Source: Mycteria americana
Lineage: Eukaryota; Chordata; Aves; Ciconiiformes; Ciconiidae
Direction of reading: 5' to 3'
Assembly (NCBI RefSeq): GCF_035582795.1
Contig: NC_134367.1
Location: forward strand, 3,412,501-3,476,500
DNA length: 64,000 nt
Numbering within the stretch: position 1 is the first letter of the stretch; every line of letters starts with the position of its first letter. Positions 12,795 through 22,693 of the stretch are shown here, in pieces. The notes under the pieces are model-generated. The model was not told the origin of the DNA, made no database searches, and saw nothing but the letters and a program-made list of their open reading frames with translations. Made by a program: the position numbers and the translations under genes.

Positions 12795-12955
12795 TATTTG
12801 TAGCATGCTCTCTGGTGTGATTTTGGCCCAGGTCAAGTGGTACTGATGCAACCAGTGCCCAGGTAAGGTTCAAGGTGAGCAAAGGCCAGGGTCCATTCGC
12901 AGTAGGCTGTTTGGGTGCTGTCATCCTCTTTTTGGAGGCTGAGAGGGTTTAGTAG
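12795..12955 (+). repeat. Unnamed dispersed repeat, copy C
   Basis: The series is CCCAGGTAAGGTTCAAGGTG, AGCAAAGGCCAGGGTCCATT, CGCAGTAGGCTGTTTGGGTG, CTGTCATCCTCTTTTTGGAG, then GCTGAGAGGGTTTAG. It aligns with copy B (GTAGGtTGTTTaGaTGC) and with copy A (TTTGGAGGCTGA). Confidence 0.5.
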
Positions 12956-13195
12956 GACAGATGGACCAGTTGGCTCAGAGCTGACCTGTTTATTGTCCTG
13001 CATAGATGCATCCACATGAGCCTTCAGGGCCTCTGGAACCACCATGCCACTGGGGCACAGCAGGAGGCTGTCACCTCTCCCAGGCCAGCTCTGAAGGGGA
13101 CACGTGGGACGTGGGACGTGCTGAAGCTTTCACCGGCCTGTGCTGACAGCTGTGGAAAAGGAGAACAAGGGATGCTGCTTTCCCCAAGCTGTGGC

Positions 13196-13720
13196 TAGTC
13201 TGGCATCTCTCCTCTGGCTTGGCCGCCCATGGGCAGCTCAATCATTTCTTCTCCACCTTGGGCCATTGGTCCCTCTCCTGTCTGTTTTCTACTAACAGTC
13301 CTTGGCCCTACTGTAAGGTCTGTCATCCCCACCTGGTCAGCAGATCCTGATGCCACCCCTCTCCCTTTCCAGGTCCAGTCTCCACTCCAGAAGGTTCCTT
13401 CCACTAGTCTGGTCCTTTTCTCCTCCATCTTCTGGTTCCTCATCCAACGTTCATCCTTCCAGTCATGCTCTGTTCCTTCCCAGCCCTACCCTTGGTTGAA
13501 CGACCATGGTTGTTCACACCCACCTTCTCCTTCCTTGGCTGCTTTCTCCAGGCTCTTCACCACCTAGTCCTGTCCACAGCACCCCAACTCCTTGTCTCCC
13601 ATCTCACCCAGACCAGGTCCCACCCCCAGCCTCCTGCTTGCTGTTCGCAGTGCGTGCCACCATTCCCACACCCACCCAGCATCCCTCCGTGTCTCCTCCA
13701 CCCCGTCTCCCCCTGCATAA
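13196..13720. other. Strand-asymmetric pyrimidine-rich block
   Basis: The plus strand is unusually rich in C and T over roughly 500 bases (TCTCCTCC, CCTTCC and CCCTCTCC motifs recur) with few purine runs. No gene or known element is recognised. It may be a worn-out low-complexity or satellite-like sequence. Confidence 0.6.
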
Positions 13721-14288
13721 TGATAGTTTAAAGCTGTTGAAACTCCACGACACACGAGTCTCCCTCTGCAGCACCTGCCCCCGGGGCTTGACAAATATTT
13801 CTGAGTGAATAATGAGCAAATCAAGTCTCAGCACTCCTGAGGTAGCCTGATACCTAGAGAGGAAGACTGGAGCTCTCCAGGCTGGAAAAGGGATGGCTAA
13901 AGGGGTGTGATATGGTTACAAAATCACACACGGAGAGGGTAAACAAGGAATAACGCAACTGGAGAAATACAGCATCAAATGAACCTGGCAGGTGGCAGGA
14001 TCAAAGCAACAGGAGGCGGTTCTTCACACGGAGTGGGGATGAGAAGGGCACAAGAATTTTAAACCCACAACTGAGCAAATGTATGGGGGAAAATCTGACT
14101 GGGGGTGAGTTAAGACAGAGAGCTCACAAAGTCCTGAGCTGCAGATGGTCTGAAGAGGGAGAGGTGCTGGCGTGGATCGCTCCGCTTGCCCTGTTCTCAT
14201 ACCCGTCTTCAGACATGCTTTCCTTACCCCATCAGAATCAGAAAGAACATCATGGGCTGCATCGGACTTAGGTCTCGCCAGATGTGGC

Positions 14289-14289
<1 letters not shown>

Positions 14290-14320
<31 letters not shown>

Positions 14321-14356
14321 GTCATATCTCCTGTGTGTGTATATACATAGATATAT
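14290..14356. repeat. (GT)n(AT)n compound microsatellite
   Basis: TGTGTGTGTGTGTGTATATA leads into an AT run. After TGTCATATCTCCT a second, shorter TGTGTGTGTATATACATA copy follows, ending again in ATATATCATCTCCT, so the microsatellite with its flank appears duplicated. Confidence 0.9.
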
Positions 14357-17190
14357 CATCTCCTGTAAATAAGAGGGGTAGAATTGGGAATACTGGCCCC
14401 TCCAGACCAGAGCTCCTGGTGCTCCTGGGTTCAGAGACAAATTAGACCTCAGGTCTTTGCTGCTCTGGAGGGGTCTGCGTGGTGACAACCTTTGTGGTAT
14501 CGTGTGATGCACAAGACAAGAAGTCTGGCCCTGACGGCAGAGAATCAAAGAGGTGGTCCCAGGCCGGGGGTGCTGAGGAATCTGTTTTAAACTAGGGTTT
14601 TCAGCACTCTCCCTGGATTTTGGCTGAGGCCAAAAAGAACAGCGTGGAGACTCTTCCCTTGCCGGGGAAGAAAATCCAGCCTTTCCCACTCAGGCCGCAG
14701 GGAAAAAAAAAAAAAAACAAACCAGAGTTTTGTTTCTTAAAGTGAGAAAATAGGGTGGTGGCAGGGAAGAAGGATTTTTGGTGCCCTAGCTGGGCGGGGG
14801 GAGTGGGACCTGCCGTCCCTTGGTACCCGATGCCGCTCGCTCCCTGGGATGCCGGGAGGGAGCAGCGGGATCGTGACTCAGCCCCCACGTGAATGGGTTT
14901 CCTTCCTGCACCGCCAGCCCAGGCTTCTGATGTTTTGTTCGCTGTGAAGCTCTGGGGGCCAAGCAGGAGCTCCTGGAAATCAAAGGGAAAGAACAACATC
15001 TTGGGCTTGCTGAGGAGGGGTGCGTCCCGGCTGGCCGGGGGGCATTCGGGGTGCAGAGGTGGGAGAGCTGGAAGGAGGGCATGGTCAGGTCTCCAGTATG
15101 AGCCTTCTTAACCCCAAACTCTCCCTGCACACAGCAATGCTCCTTGGATGCCCTTCAGCTGCCGGTGGGGACACTCATGGGCTGCCCAGGCTCTGAGGAC
15201 GAGGAAGGGAAGGATCTTCCCCCTCTCTCCTTTCTTCTCGGGGTGTCCTCCAGTCCTCTCTGCCCCACTGGGTGGGAAACGGGACCCCCAGCAGTCCCTC
15301 TTGCATGGAAATGGGAGTAAGCAGGGGTGGGGAGGCAGCTCCGCTCTCGTTAACCACCCTGGACGGGAGATTGCCAGATTTTCTCTGTTATCAGACTTCT
15401 CTCTGTTGATGCCAAAGACAAAACTCTCGGTCAGAAGTTGCTCAATGCTAGCAAAAAAATGTCTGTAGACTCTCTGGTAGTGCTCAGATTCAACTGTTTG
15501 GCCCCAAGGCCCCCAGGTTGGTCTGCGTGCATCCAAACCCAGGTGGCCATAGCCAAACCTCTGGAGATGTCCTCGCTACCCCCACCCCAGGGTTGGGGCA
15601 GGACTTGTTAGCCTGGGCACCGCTGTGCTGGACTGTGGTAATGTCACAGTGTGGATGGTAGCGGTTGAGGGCTGAGGATCTTCCCCGTCCTGGTTTCTTG
15701 ACCAGTGTGAGCCTAGTGCAGGTCTCTCCATGTCCCTTCCAGTGTCCAGAGATGACCCTGAACATGTACCAGCCCTCAGGCAGTGCAGAGGTTTTGGCGT
15801 GAGCCCTGTGGATGGTCCCAGAATGGTGGCAGGAGCGCACAAGCTGCATTCAAAAGAGGAGGGTCTGGCCAGCACTGGATTTTACTTATTTATTGCAAAA
15901 AGATGAAGATCCCTATTTGTCTCATTCCCTCCATACCCACTGCACAACCTCTCGCTCCTCCCTGGCTCGCTGGGCGTCACTGGGCTGTCGGACACAACTC
16001 TGCCACCATCCTCCCTCTTTCAACATCTCTGACTCCCTGGGTGACAGAAGTGGGCAGGAGCTCACCCTGGACCTTCAGCCACGGAGGCTGGTGTGGGTGG
16101 CCTTAGCTCGTGCCTTGAAGCGGCCCTTCCGAGCAGGTCTTTACTGGGGGCTGGATCTCCTCCAGGTGGGCACCAGAGGTGACGTGCCGGATTCGGCCAA
16201 GTGGGTTGCCGCCAAGGTGACTCTGGACTGATGCTGAACCTGAGCCCACAGCGTTGAGCTCGCACTGTCCGGCCCAGGGCTCATCTCCCCAGCATCCCCT
16301 GCCTTTGCCTTGGCACCCTCCCACCCCAGCCCCAGCAGGGAGGGAGAGACCCCAGCCTGCCCAGCCTCCCCACAGCCCTCCTGCCCTGGGGCCAAACCCT
16401 TCTCCCCCATCACCCACCTCCATCCCCTCACCCCTGTTTTCCTATTCCCAGCATTTACCCTCCCGCACGTAGCCCTGGGGGAGCCGGAGGATTGTACACA
16501 GAGGGAGAAGTTATTTTTCCTTGACATAAACATCCAAGCCTTTCCTCGGCCCCTTCGCTTGAAACGTGGAGGTAGGACCTGGACTCATAACATCCGGCAG
16601 GAGGGGCTGGCCTTATCTGCCAGGAAACACTCAGCTCCGGATACATCCTCCCCTGCTCCCGGCACCCCAAGCAGCTCCCATTGGCAGTGCCGAGCAGGAA
16701 ACCACTCAGCAGCTTGTCTCATTCCCTCCTCTGGAGAGAAGGGAGGGAGGGCCTGATCCTGTCCTCCCTGTGTGGCTCCCTGAGGGGTGTGGCAGTGTTT
16801 GGAGTCGGGGTGAGATGGGGGCAAAGAGAGATGGAGGGGGAAGGCGTTTACTCATGAGCAGAAAGGGGTTGACGGGGGCAAAAAAGGATTTTGGGGAGTT
16901 GGCAGTGTCGAGGGTCTCCCCTAGGCTCTGCCACTGATTTACAGGGTGACCTCAGTCAAGTCTCCTCACCCCCTTCTCCGCCTCTGCTTACCCGCCTTGC
17001 CTTCTGCTTTGGGAGCTACGGAGGGAAAATAATCATCTCCCAGCTAATAATCATCTCCCATCTTCAGCATCCAGAGCCCTCGCATCAGGTAGAGACCCCT
17101 TGTGATAAGGTCAGCACAAACACTTAGTCCTGTTCACAGGCTCGGTAAGATCGTGTCCCAGTGCTGGACAGAAAAAGGATGGGAGGGAAG

Positions 17191-17262
17191 GAAGCAGTAT
17201 CTCTGTTTTACAAACAGGGAAACTGAGGCACACAGCAGCCACGAGGCTGCTTGTGATCAGGG
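17191..17262 (-). mobile_element. Ancient MIR-like SINE fragment
   Basis: CTCTGTTTTACAAACAGGGA then AACTGAGGCACACAGCAGCC is a good match to the inverted MIR core (ccattttacagatgaggaaactgaggcacag). Only about 70 bases are recognisable. Confidence 0.6.
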
Positions 17263-18751
17263 TCTACCCCTGCCCGGTGGCACTGGCACAAGCAGACGTG
17301 GCCAGTGGAGCAAGGATGGAGAGGAGCCAGCACCTGCTCGAGGGATGCAAAGGAAATCACCCGTCCTGGGGGGCCAGGGCATGACACACACCGCAGCTCC
17401 CGGCCAGCCCGAACCCCAGCGCCATCCGGGAAGGTGACCTCATCCCTGCTCCCGACGCCCAGTACCGTGACCCACACAGCCGCGGGGGCCAAGGGCTGGC
17501 GGGGGCTGCCGGAGAGCAGGGGCAGAGGACTCACAACCGGGCCAGCTCCTGGCAAGGAGAGACCCTTCCCCTGGCCCAACCTGACACCCCTGAGCGGGAG
17601 CCCGATCGTGGCGTGAGGTCATTTTATCCCTTCCTGCAGCCCTGATTTGATCTTCCTGCTGGTTCCCAGCCTGTCTCAGCCTCAAGAAAGCAACCCACAA
17701 ACCACAAGGCTCCTCGGCGTGCGCAGAGACAGCCTTGGGCTCACGGGTTTGGGATGGGGACGGAGGAGAAACATGCCCAGGACGATGCAGAACGAGTCCC
17801 GCTTGGGGTGGAGACCCCCCTAACACCCATAAACCACCGCAGCCATCAGTCCTCTGCAGGAACGTCCACTTTCCAAGCAAAAAAGGCTCCTTCCCACCTA
17901 TGTCCGCCACTTATTTTCTGGCTGGTCCCTGCAGCAATGCCCTGCATCCCAAAAACGTGCTGCAGGGTGGGGGGCAACCCGCAGCATTGCATTTTCCATC
18001 CCGCTGGAGGAGGAGCGGATGGCTCCACTCCCGAATTTCATCTCAGCTGCCGGTGTCCTGGGAGGTGGAAGCCGGCTGCTCCCGGCGCTGGGTATGTGCC
18101 CAGATCCGTCCGACGATGCCTGGCTCCCAGGGAGCCGCACCTCGCCTTGGCTGCGGCTCCCAACGCCCTCGGGGGGCCCTGGCTCCTGGTTGGGGCCTGT
18201 AGCTGTTCCTGACGTGCAAAGAGCACGGGGACACGCTCCCACCTCTCCTCACGTGGCTCCAGGTTGAGCAAGTGGGGACAGGCTTGGCTTGCGGGAGTCT
18301 CCGTGCATCCCAGCCCGACGGCCTCCTCGGGGCTGGGATGCACAGAGAAACCCCTTTTCCCAGGGAAACCAGGCTCCGGCCACCGCCGCACGCGCTGCCG
18401 GGAGCTCTTGGCACGGGCTTTGCCTCTGCCAACCCCGAATGTGACTCTGTCTGTGAGAAGGGAAGGGGGAGAAGAGGCTCGCGGGGTGTTTCAGTCGATC
18501 CCGACCCTGCTCAGGGCACGGGAACAAGGAGCAGGACAGGCGGGAGCAGCCGATGTCCCAGAGGGAGGGTCCCACTGGGGGGATAAATGCAACGGCCCAA
18601 GCCAGGCATGCTGGTGGCAATAGCGGGAGCTGACCTTGTTGGGGGGCCGGGGGATGTGCTCTGTGCCTCCTCACCAAGGCGGTTTAAAAACTCATGACAC
18701 CGTTCTCAGCTGCCCCTGCAGCAGGCCTGGCAGAAAGGGACATTTGCAGAG

Positions 18752-18851
18752 TGCCCTGGGGTGGGTGCCCCTCTGATGCCCTGGGGTGGGTGCTCCCCTG
18801 ATGCCCCGGGGTGGGTGCCCCTCTGATGCCCTGGGATGGGTGCCCCTCTAA
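18752..18851. repeat. Four-unit 25-bp tandem repeat
   Basis: The unit GCCCTGGGGTGGGTGCCCCT plus CTGAT occurs four times with only a few substitutions and a degenerate last end. It is GC-rich and sits in intergenic sequence about 1.5 kb past the 3' end of SOX7. Confidence 0.9.
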
Positions 18852-19784
18852 CGAGAGCCTGCTTGGAAGGGAGCAGCCCCCTGGATTTGCTGGTTGAAAG
18901 GCAGATCCAGGTTTGGACACATGCACTTGGGCCACCCCTGCTATGAACAATTTTTAATGTGCTGCTGGGGGGCTGTGAGCACCCCTCGGCCCTGGGGCAC
19001 CACAGGGATTGTGGGCAGAGCAGGAGGTGGGGGGAGCAGGACTTCTCCAGCTCTGCTTCTGCTCCCGGCGTGGTCCCATGTGAGTCAACGCCACTGGGCA
19101 GAGAGGCCAAACAAGCTCATGGAACCTCCCTCCCTCCAGCTCCGTTGGGCTGATTCACAAATCCTCTCGGAAGAGCGACGCTGCCTCGGCGGAGCTGCTG
19201 CACCGGCCACCTCGGCACCACACCAAGCGTCGCGCCCTTGTGCTGTGCTGCTGCAAGAGCCACCACAGTCCATGGTGCCAGCAGGACACCCGAAGGCATC
19301 CCTTTCATTCCTCCTAAAGGGGAAATCAGCTGCATTGCCTGAGCAACGGGCAAAGGAGGAGGCGGTGTGTGTGACGGGAGGGCTGTCTCCAGCGGGGCTA
19401 CGAGTGGGGGACAAAGGACGACCATATGCACAGAACACGGGCATGCTGGTGCCTCCCCAGATACTCATGAAGCCTCCCACCTTCTGGGACTATGGGCTCC
19501 CTGAGTCAGAGGTAAGTCATTTATGGAAGGCAAGCCAGCCCAGTTGGGTTGGGTAGCCTTGGGTTGGGTTGAATGACCTCTGGAGACCTCTCCCAGCCAA
19601 CACATATAAGCAGGCATCACAAAGTGCGTTAGGAAACTTGCTCCTCTGCTTTTTGGGGCCAAGCAGCCTGGGAAGACGCTGCTTTGGCAGGTGTGCAGGG
19701 CTCAACCTCAAGGACCGCAGGGACACAGCTTAATTTAACGTCTGGCAAGAGCAGGCTGTGATGCTGGTCCACAGACCGCAAGAA

Positions 19785-19842
19785 GCTAGCGATGAAGAAG
19801 AGCTTTTCGCTAGCGATGAAGAAGAGCTTTTCGCTAGCGATG
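19785..19842. repeat. 24-bp tandem repeat, 2.4 identical units
   Basis: GCTAGCGATGAAGAAGAGCT plus TTTC is present twice with no difference (19785-19808 and 19809-19832), then GCTAGCGATG (19833-19842). Perfect identity suggests a recent duplication. Confidence 0.92.
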
Positions 19843-20294
19843 CCTGAAGGCCACCACCCCACATCCACCTACGAGAGCACCCTTCACGCAGCTCCCCAAA
19901 TTTGACCCACACTCCATTTCTCAGGCCTCATTGCCTTGACCTGCATTTGCACTGAGGACCTCTTACACGGCCCTCATGCTGTGGAGCATCTTAAACGGTC
20001 CATCAGCACGAACCGTGAAAGACAGCCTTAAATGTGAATAAAAACCACGCTCCAGGCACCGGCCCTCACTCCATAAACGGGCAACATCATTTGTGCTCAC
20101 CAACACTGAAGGCAAATCTTCGCCTTCGCTGTAATATCTACATAGGACCCGGCCTTAGAAGGTCGTACTCATGAATGGCGAAAGCGGGACCAGGGCTATC
20201 AAAGTGACTCGCTGCCCCTGAGACGGACCATGAAAAGTGAAGGTGTGCGCACGTCATGCCTCGAGTTGGTTTGTTAGAGAGCAATCCACCATTT

Positions 20295-21788
20295 GTAAAG
20301 ACAACCACAGATCTTTTTTATTAAAAAAAATGGAAGTAGAAAAGTTTGGCTGAAAATACCAACAACAACAACAAAAAAAATTAAAAAAATAGCACTCACA
20401 CAGGAAATGTTTCTCTTTTGAAAACTTTGTCAATAGCTACAGCGATTTAAATCATAAAACAATCATCGTATAAAAACATATTTATTTAAATTAAATATTT
20501 TATGCAAACTCATATCTACACTCATTCAAAATGCATAGAGTCACACAAAAAAGATGGAATGTATTAGCTTAAAAACCTGTGAAGTTGTGGGTTTTTTTAA
20601 GTATTATTTGCAATTATTATTAATACACGTTCAGGACTGAAACCAGAAAATCATAGCCACGCTACTAACTAATCATTACCAAGTGCCATACAGTAAACAC
20701 TAAGATTAATCATGTCATATAACTGATTTAAAATAAAGCTTCATCTTTATGAAAAGGAAGAGAACTCGAGCAATACAAAATCCGAGGGGAGGAATAATGG
20801 AAGGAATAAATCAATGTACAGCTTTATTACAAGCAATAATACGCCGGAGTTAGAAGAGGCATCGGGCACCGCGGCTCGAAACGTGAAGCCTTCACCATCA
20901 AAGGATGTTCGATAAAAAACGTGTCTGCTACATCATCACCCCTTTGCCCAAGTGCTCGTCCCAGGACGCGCTCCCAGCCCTGCGGGGAGGGCAGCTCGGG
21001 CCGCCCCCCCTTCGGGATCGCTGCTGCTGGGAGGCCAAGGGGAAGCCACGGCGGGGGGCGGACGCCGGCCGGGTCCTGCCTTTCCGAGCCCCCATCTTAC
21101 CCTCCTCCAGAACGCCCAGGCTGAGCGCCCTCGGGGCTGGCTGCCCCCCTCCAGCCCCCCACATCCCTGGGGCCAGCCGGCAGCATCCCTGGTGTCCCAT
21201 CCCCTCTGGGGAGGAAGCCCCCAGCTCGCGGTCAGGGTGCAGGGGACAAGGCAGGTTTAACCCCCGCCGGTGCGGTCGGGTAGGTCAGGGCGGCTGTAGC
21301 AACCCCGATACCGGGAGCCGAGAGCGGCTTGCAGACCGTGCGCCCCTTTACCAAAATCTTCCCTTTCCCCCCCCATCCCTGCCTTTTCCCTTTCCAGGGG
21401 GTTTAGCCCCTGCCAGGACTTCAGATCTGCCATTTGCGGGATGCTGCCGCCCTCCCGACTCCAAAGCAGAGCTGGGGGTGCCCCGAAATGGGGGACAGCC
21501 TTCCCACGCTCCCAGCAGCACCTCTGCTTTGGAAGAGGGACTCGGCCACAGGGCTTTGTCATGGGGAAATGCCCCCCAGCCCTGTTCGGAGCAGGGCACC
21601 CGAGGCTTTGCACCGGTGGCGAGCTGATGACCGAAATCCTTTACCTACGCCACCGAGGAGACTCCACAGCCCTCACGGTTCGGACTCGGTCACCCCGAGG
21701 GGCGGCGAGCGATGTCCCCGGGGAGCAACGCCTCGTAATACTGTGTCGGGTCCTTCCTCTGCCGGTCCAGGCGGCCCCGGCCGGGGGT
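20295..21788 (-). other. SOX7: SOX7 3' UTR (inferred)
   Basis: This segment lies downstream of the SOX7 stop codon. The first 850 bases (21788-20940) are GC-rich and the distal 650 bases are strongly AT-rich with ATTTA-type elements on the minus strand. Candidate AATAAA signals on the minus strand are at 20828-20823, 20486-20481 and 20322-20317. The last is followed by a GT-rich stretch and is taken as the likely end. The exact end needs transcript data. No other gene is visible here. Confidence 0.6.
20317..20322 (-). terminator. SOX7: Candidate distal SOX7 polyadenylation signal AATAAA
   Basis: The minus strand reads AATAAA followed within 10-25 nt by CTGTGGTTGTCTTT, a GT/T-rich downstream element as expected for cleavage and polyadenylation. 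It lies at the end of the AT-rich distal 3' UTR. Upstream alternatives exist at 20481-20486 and 20823-20828. Confidence 0.5.
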
Positions 21789-22693
21789 CTAGGAGACGCT
21801 GTAGTTATTGTAGTAGGTGGCCGTGGCATCGGCAAGGACGGAGATGAGGCTGGTCTCGGAGGCGTGGGAGCCGCCAGCTGCCGGGACGTGTCCATTGACC
21901 AAGACCCCGCCATGGTGGTCACCGTGGCTGGGGTTGTTGAGATACTGGTCGAACTCGTTGCGGTCCATCTCCCCCAGGAGCTCGGCTTGGCTCAGCTGGT
22001 CCAAGGTGTCAAAGCCATGGTGGTCGGGCGGTGGGGAGAGCTGGCCCAGGTGGGCATGGAGGCTGGGGGGGTGCAGGGAGGGGAAGGTGGGCGTGTAGTA
22101 GCTGGGAGGAGGAGGAAGGGGAGGGCAGCTGGAGGCCGGGGGCATCATGCAGGTGGTGGGCTGCGGCATGGGGCTGAGAGCGTGGTGGTTGCACGGGAGG
22201 GAGCTGCCCGCGTACTCTGGGGAGTAGGTGGCTCCGGCGAGGTGGGAGCGATGATGCTCGTCAGGGCAGGGCGAGGAGAAGAAGCTCTGCTCGGGGTCTA
22301 TGGCGTCCAGTGGAGACATCTCCGGGGGGGTGGGCAGCCCGTAGGGGTAGGTGTCCACGCTGGTGCTGGTGCTGCTGCTGCCGCCGCTGCCCGGGGCCTC
22401 CCGGTACCCCCGGACGGCCAGCAGCCCCGGGCGAGGGGGGTACTCACCCGGCCCCTCTTTCTCCCCCCCGGCTCGGCCGCAGGTCCGCTTCTCCGGCAGC
22501 GCGTTTTGGTCCCGCGTCAGGCTGCCCAGCAAAAACCCGGGGTCCACCCGCTTGCAGATCCGCTTGACCTGCTTCTTCCGCCGGGGCCGGTATTTGTAGT
22601 TGGGGTAATCTTGCATGTGCTTCACCCGCAGCCGCTCGGCCTCCTCCACGTAGGGACGCTTCTGCGAGAGGCTCAGAGCCTTCCAGGACTTGC
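21789..22693 (-). CDS. SOX7: SOX7 coding exon 2 (end of HMG box, SOXF C-terminal region)
   Basis: This is the second and last coding exon of the SOXF transcription factor SOX7. It encodes residues 76-376 of a 376-residue protein (human about 388). The acceptor AG is at 22695-22694, and the exon completes a glycine codon split after its first base. It begins [20 protein letters not shown], the second half of the HMG box, which bends DNA at AACAAT-like sites. A basic stretch (RPRRKK, about residues 111-116) follows the box. Further on are the SOX7-like [14 protein letters not shown] block and, at residues 322-328, EFDQYLN, the SOXF motif linked to beta-catenin binding. The protein ends [16 protein letters not shown] then NNYSVS, nearly identical to mammalian SOX7. 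The reading frame is open throughout with a TAG stop at 21791-21789. Known roles of the family are endothelial, haematopoietic and endodermal differentiation and antagonism of Wnt signalling. Confidence is very high. Confidence 0.98.

Larger units (their letters stand above)
1..20294. other. Intergenic region beyond the 3' end of SOX7
   Basis: No exon of a known protein could be recognised on either strand. Open frames are short and show no homology I recognise. The contents are two CR1 fragments (4.8 and 9.9 kb), MIR-like pieces, the three-copy unnamed repeat, short tandem repeats and the pyrimidine-rich block listed separately. From about 13 kb onward the sequence becomes GC-rich, which explains the crowd of overlapping frames between 14.5 and 19.5 kb. 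Confidence 0.7.

Noticed and set aside
14024-14689. 221-codon minus-strand frame
   Set aside because: It reads through the GT/AT microsatellite (IYIYIHTHTQ) and has no recognisable domain, so it is a chance frame.
19530-19605. CR1 tail at GGTTGGGTTGAATGACCTCT
   Set aside because: Only a weak partial resemblance to the CR1 3' end, without the terminal ATTCT repeats, in a G/T-rich stretch. Not enough to call.
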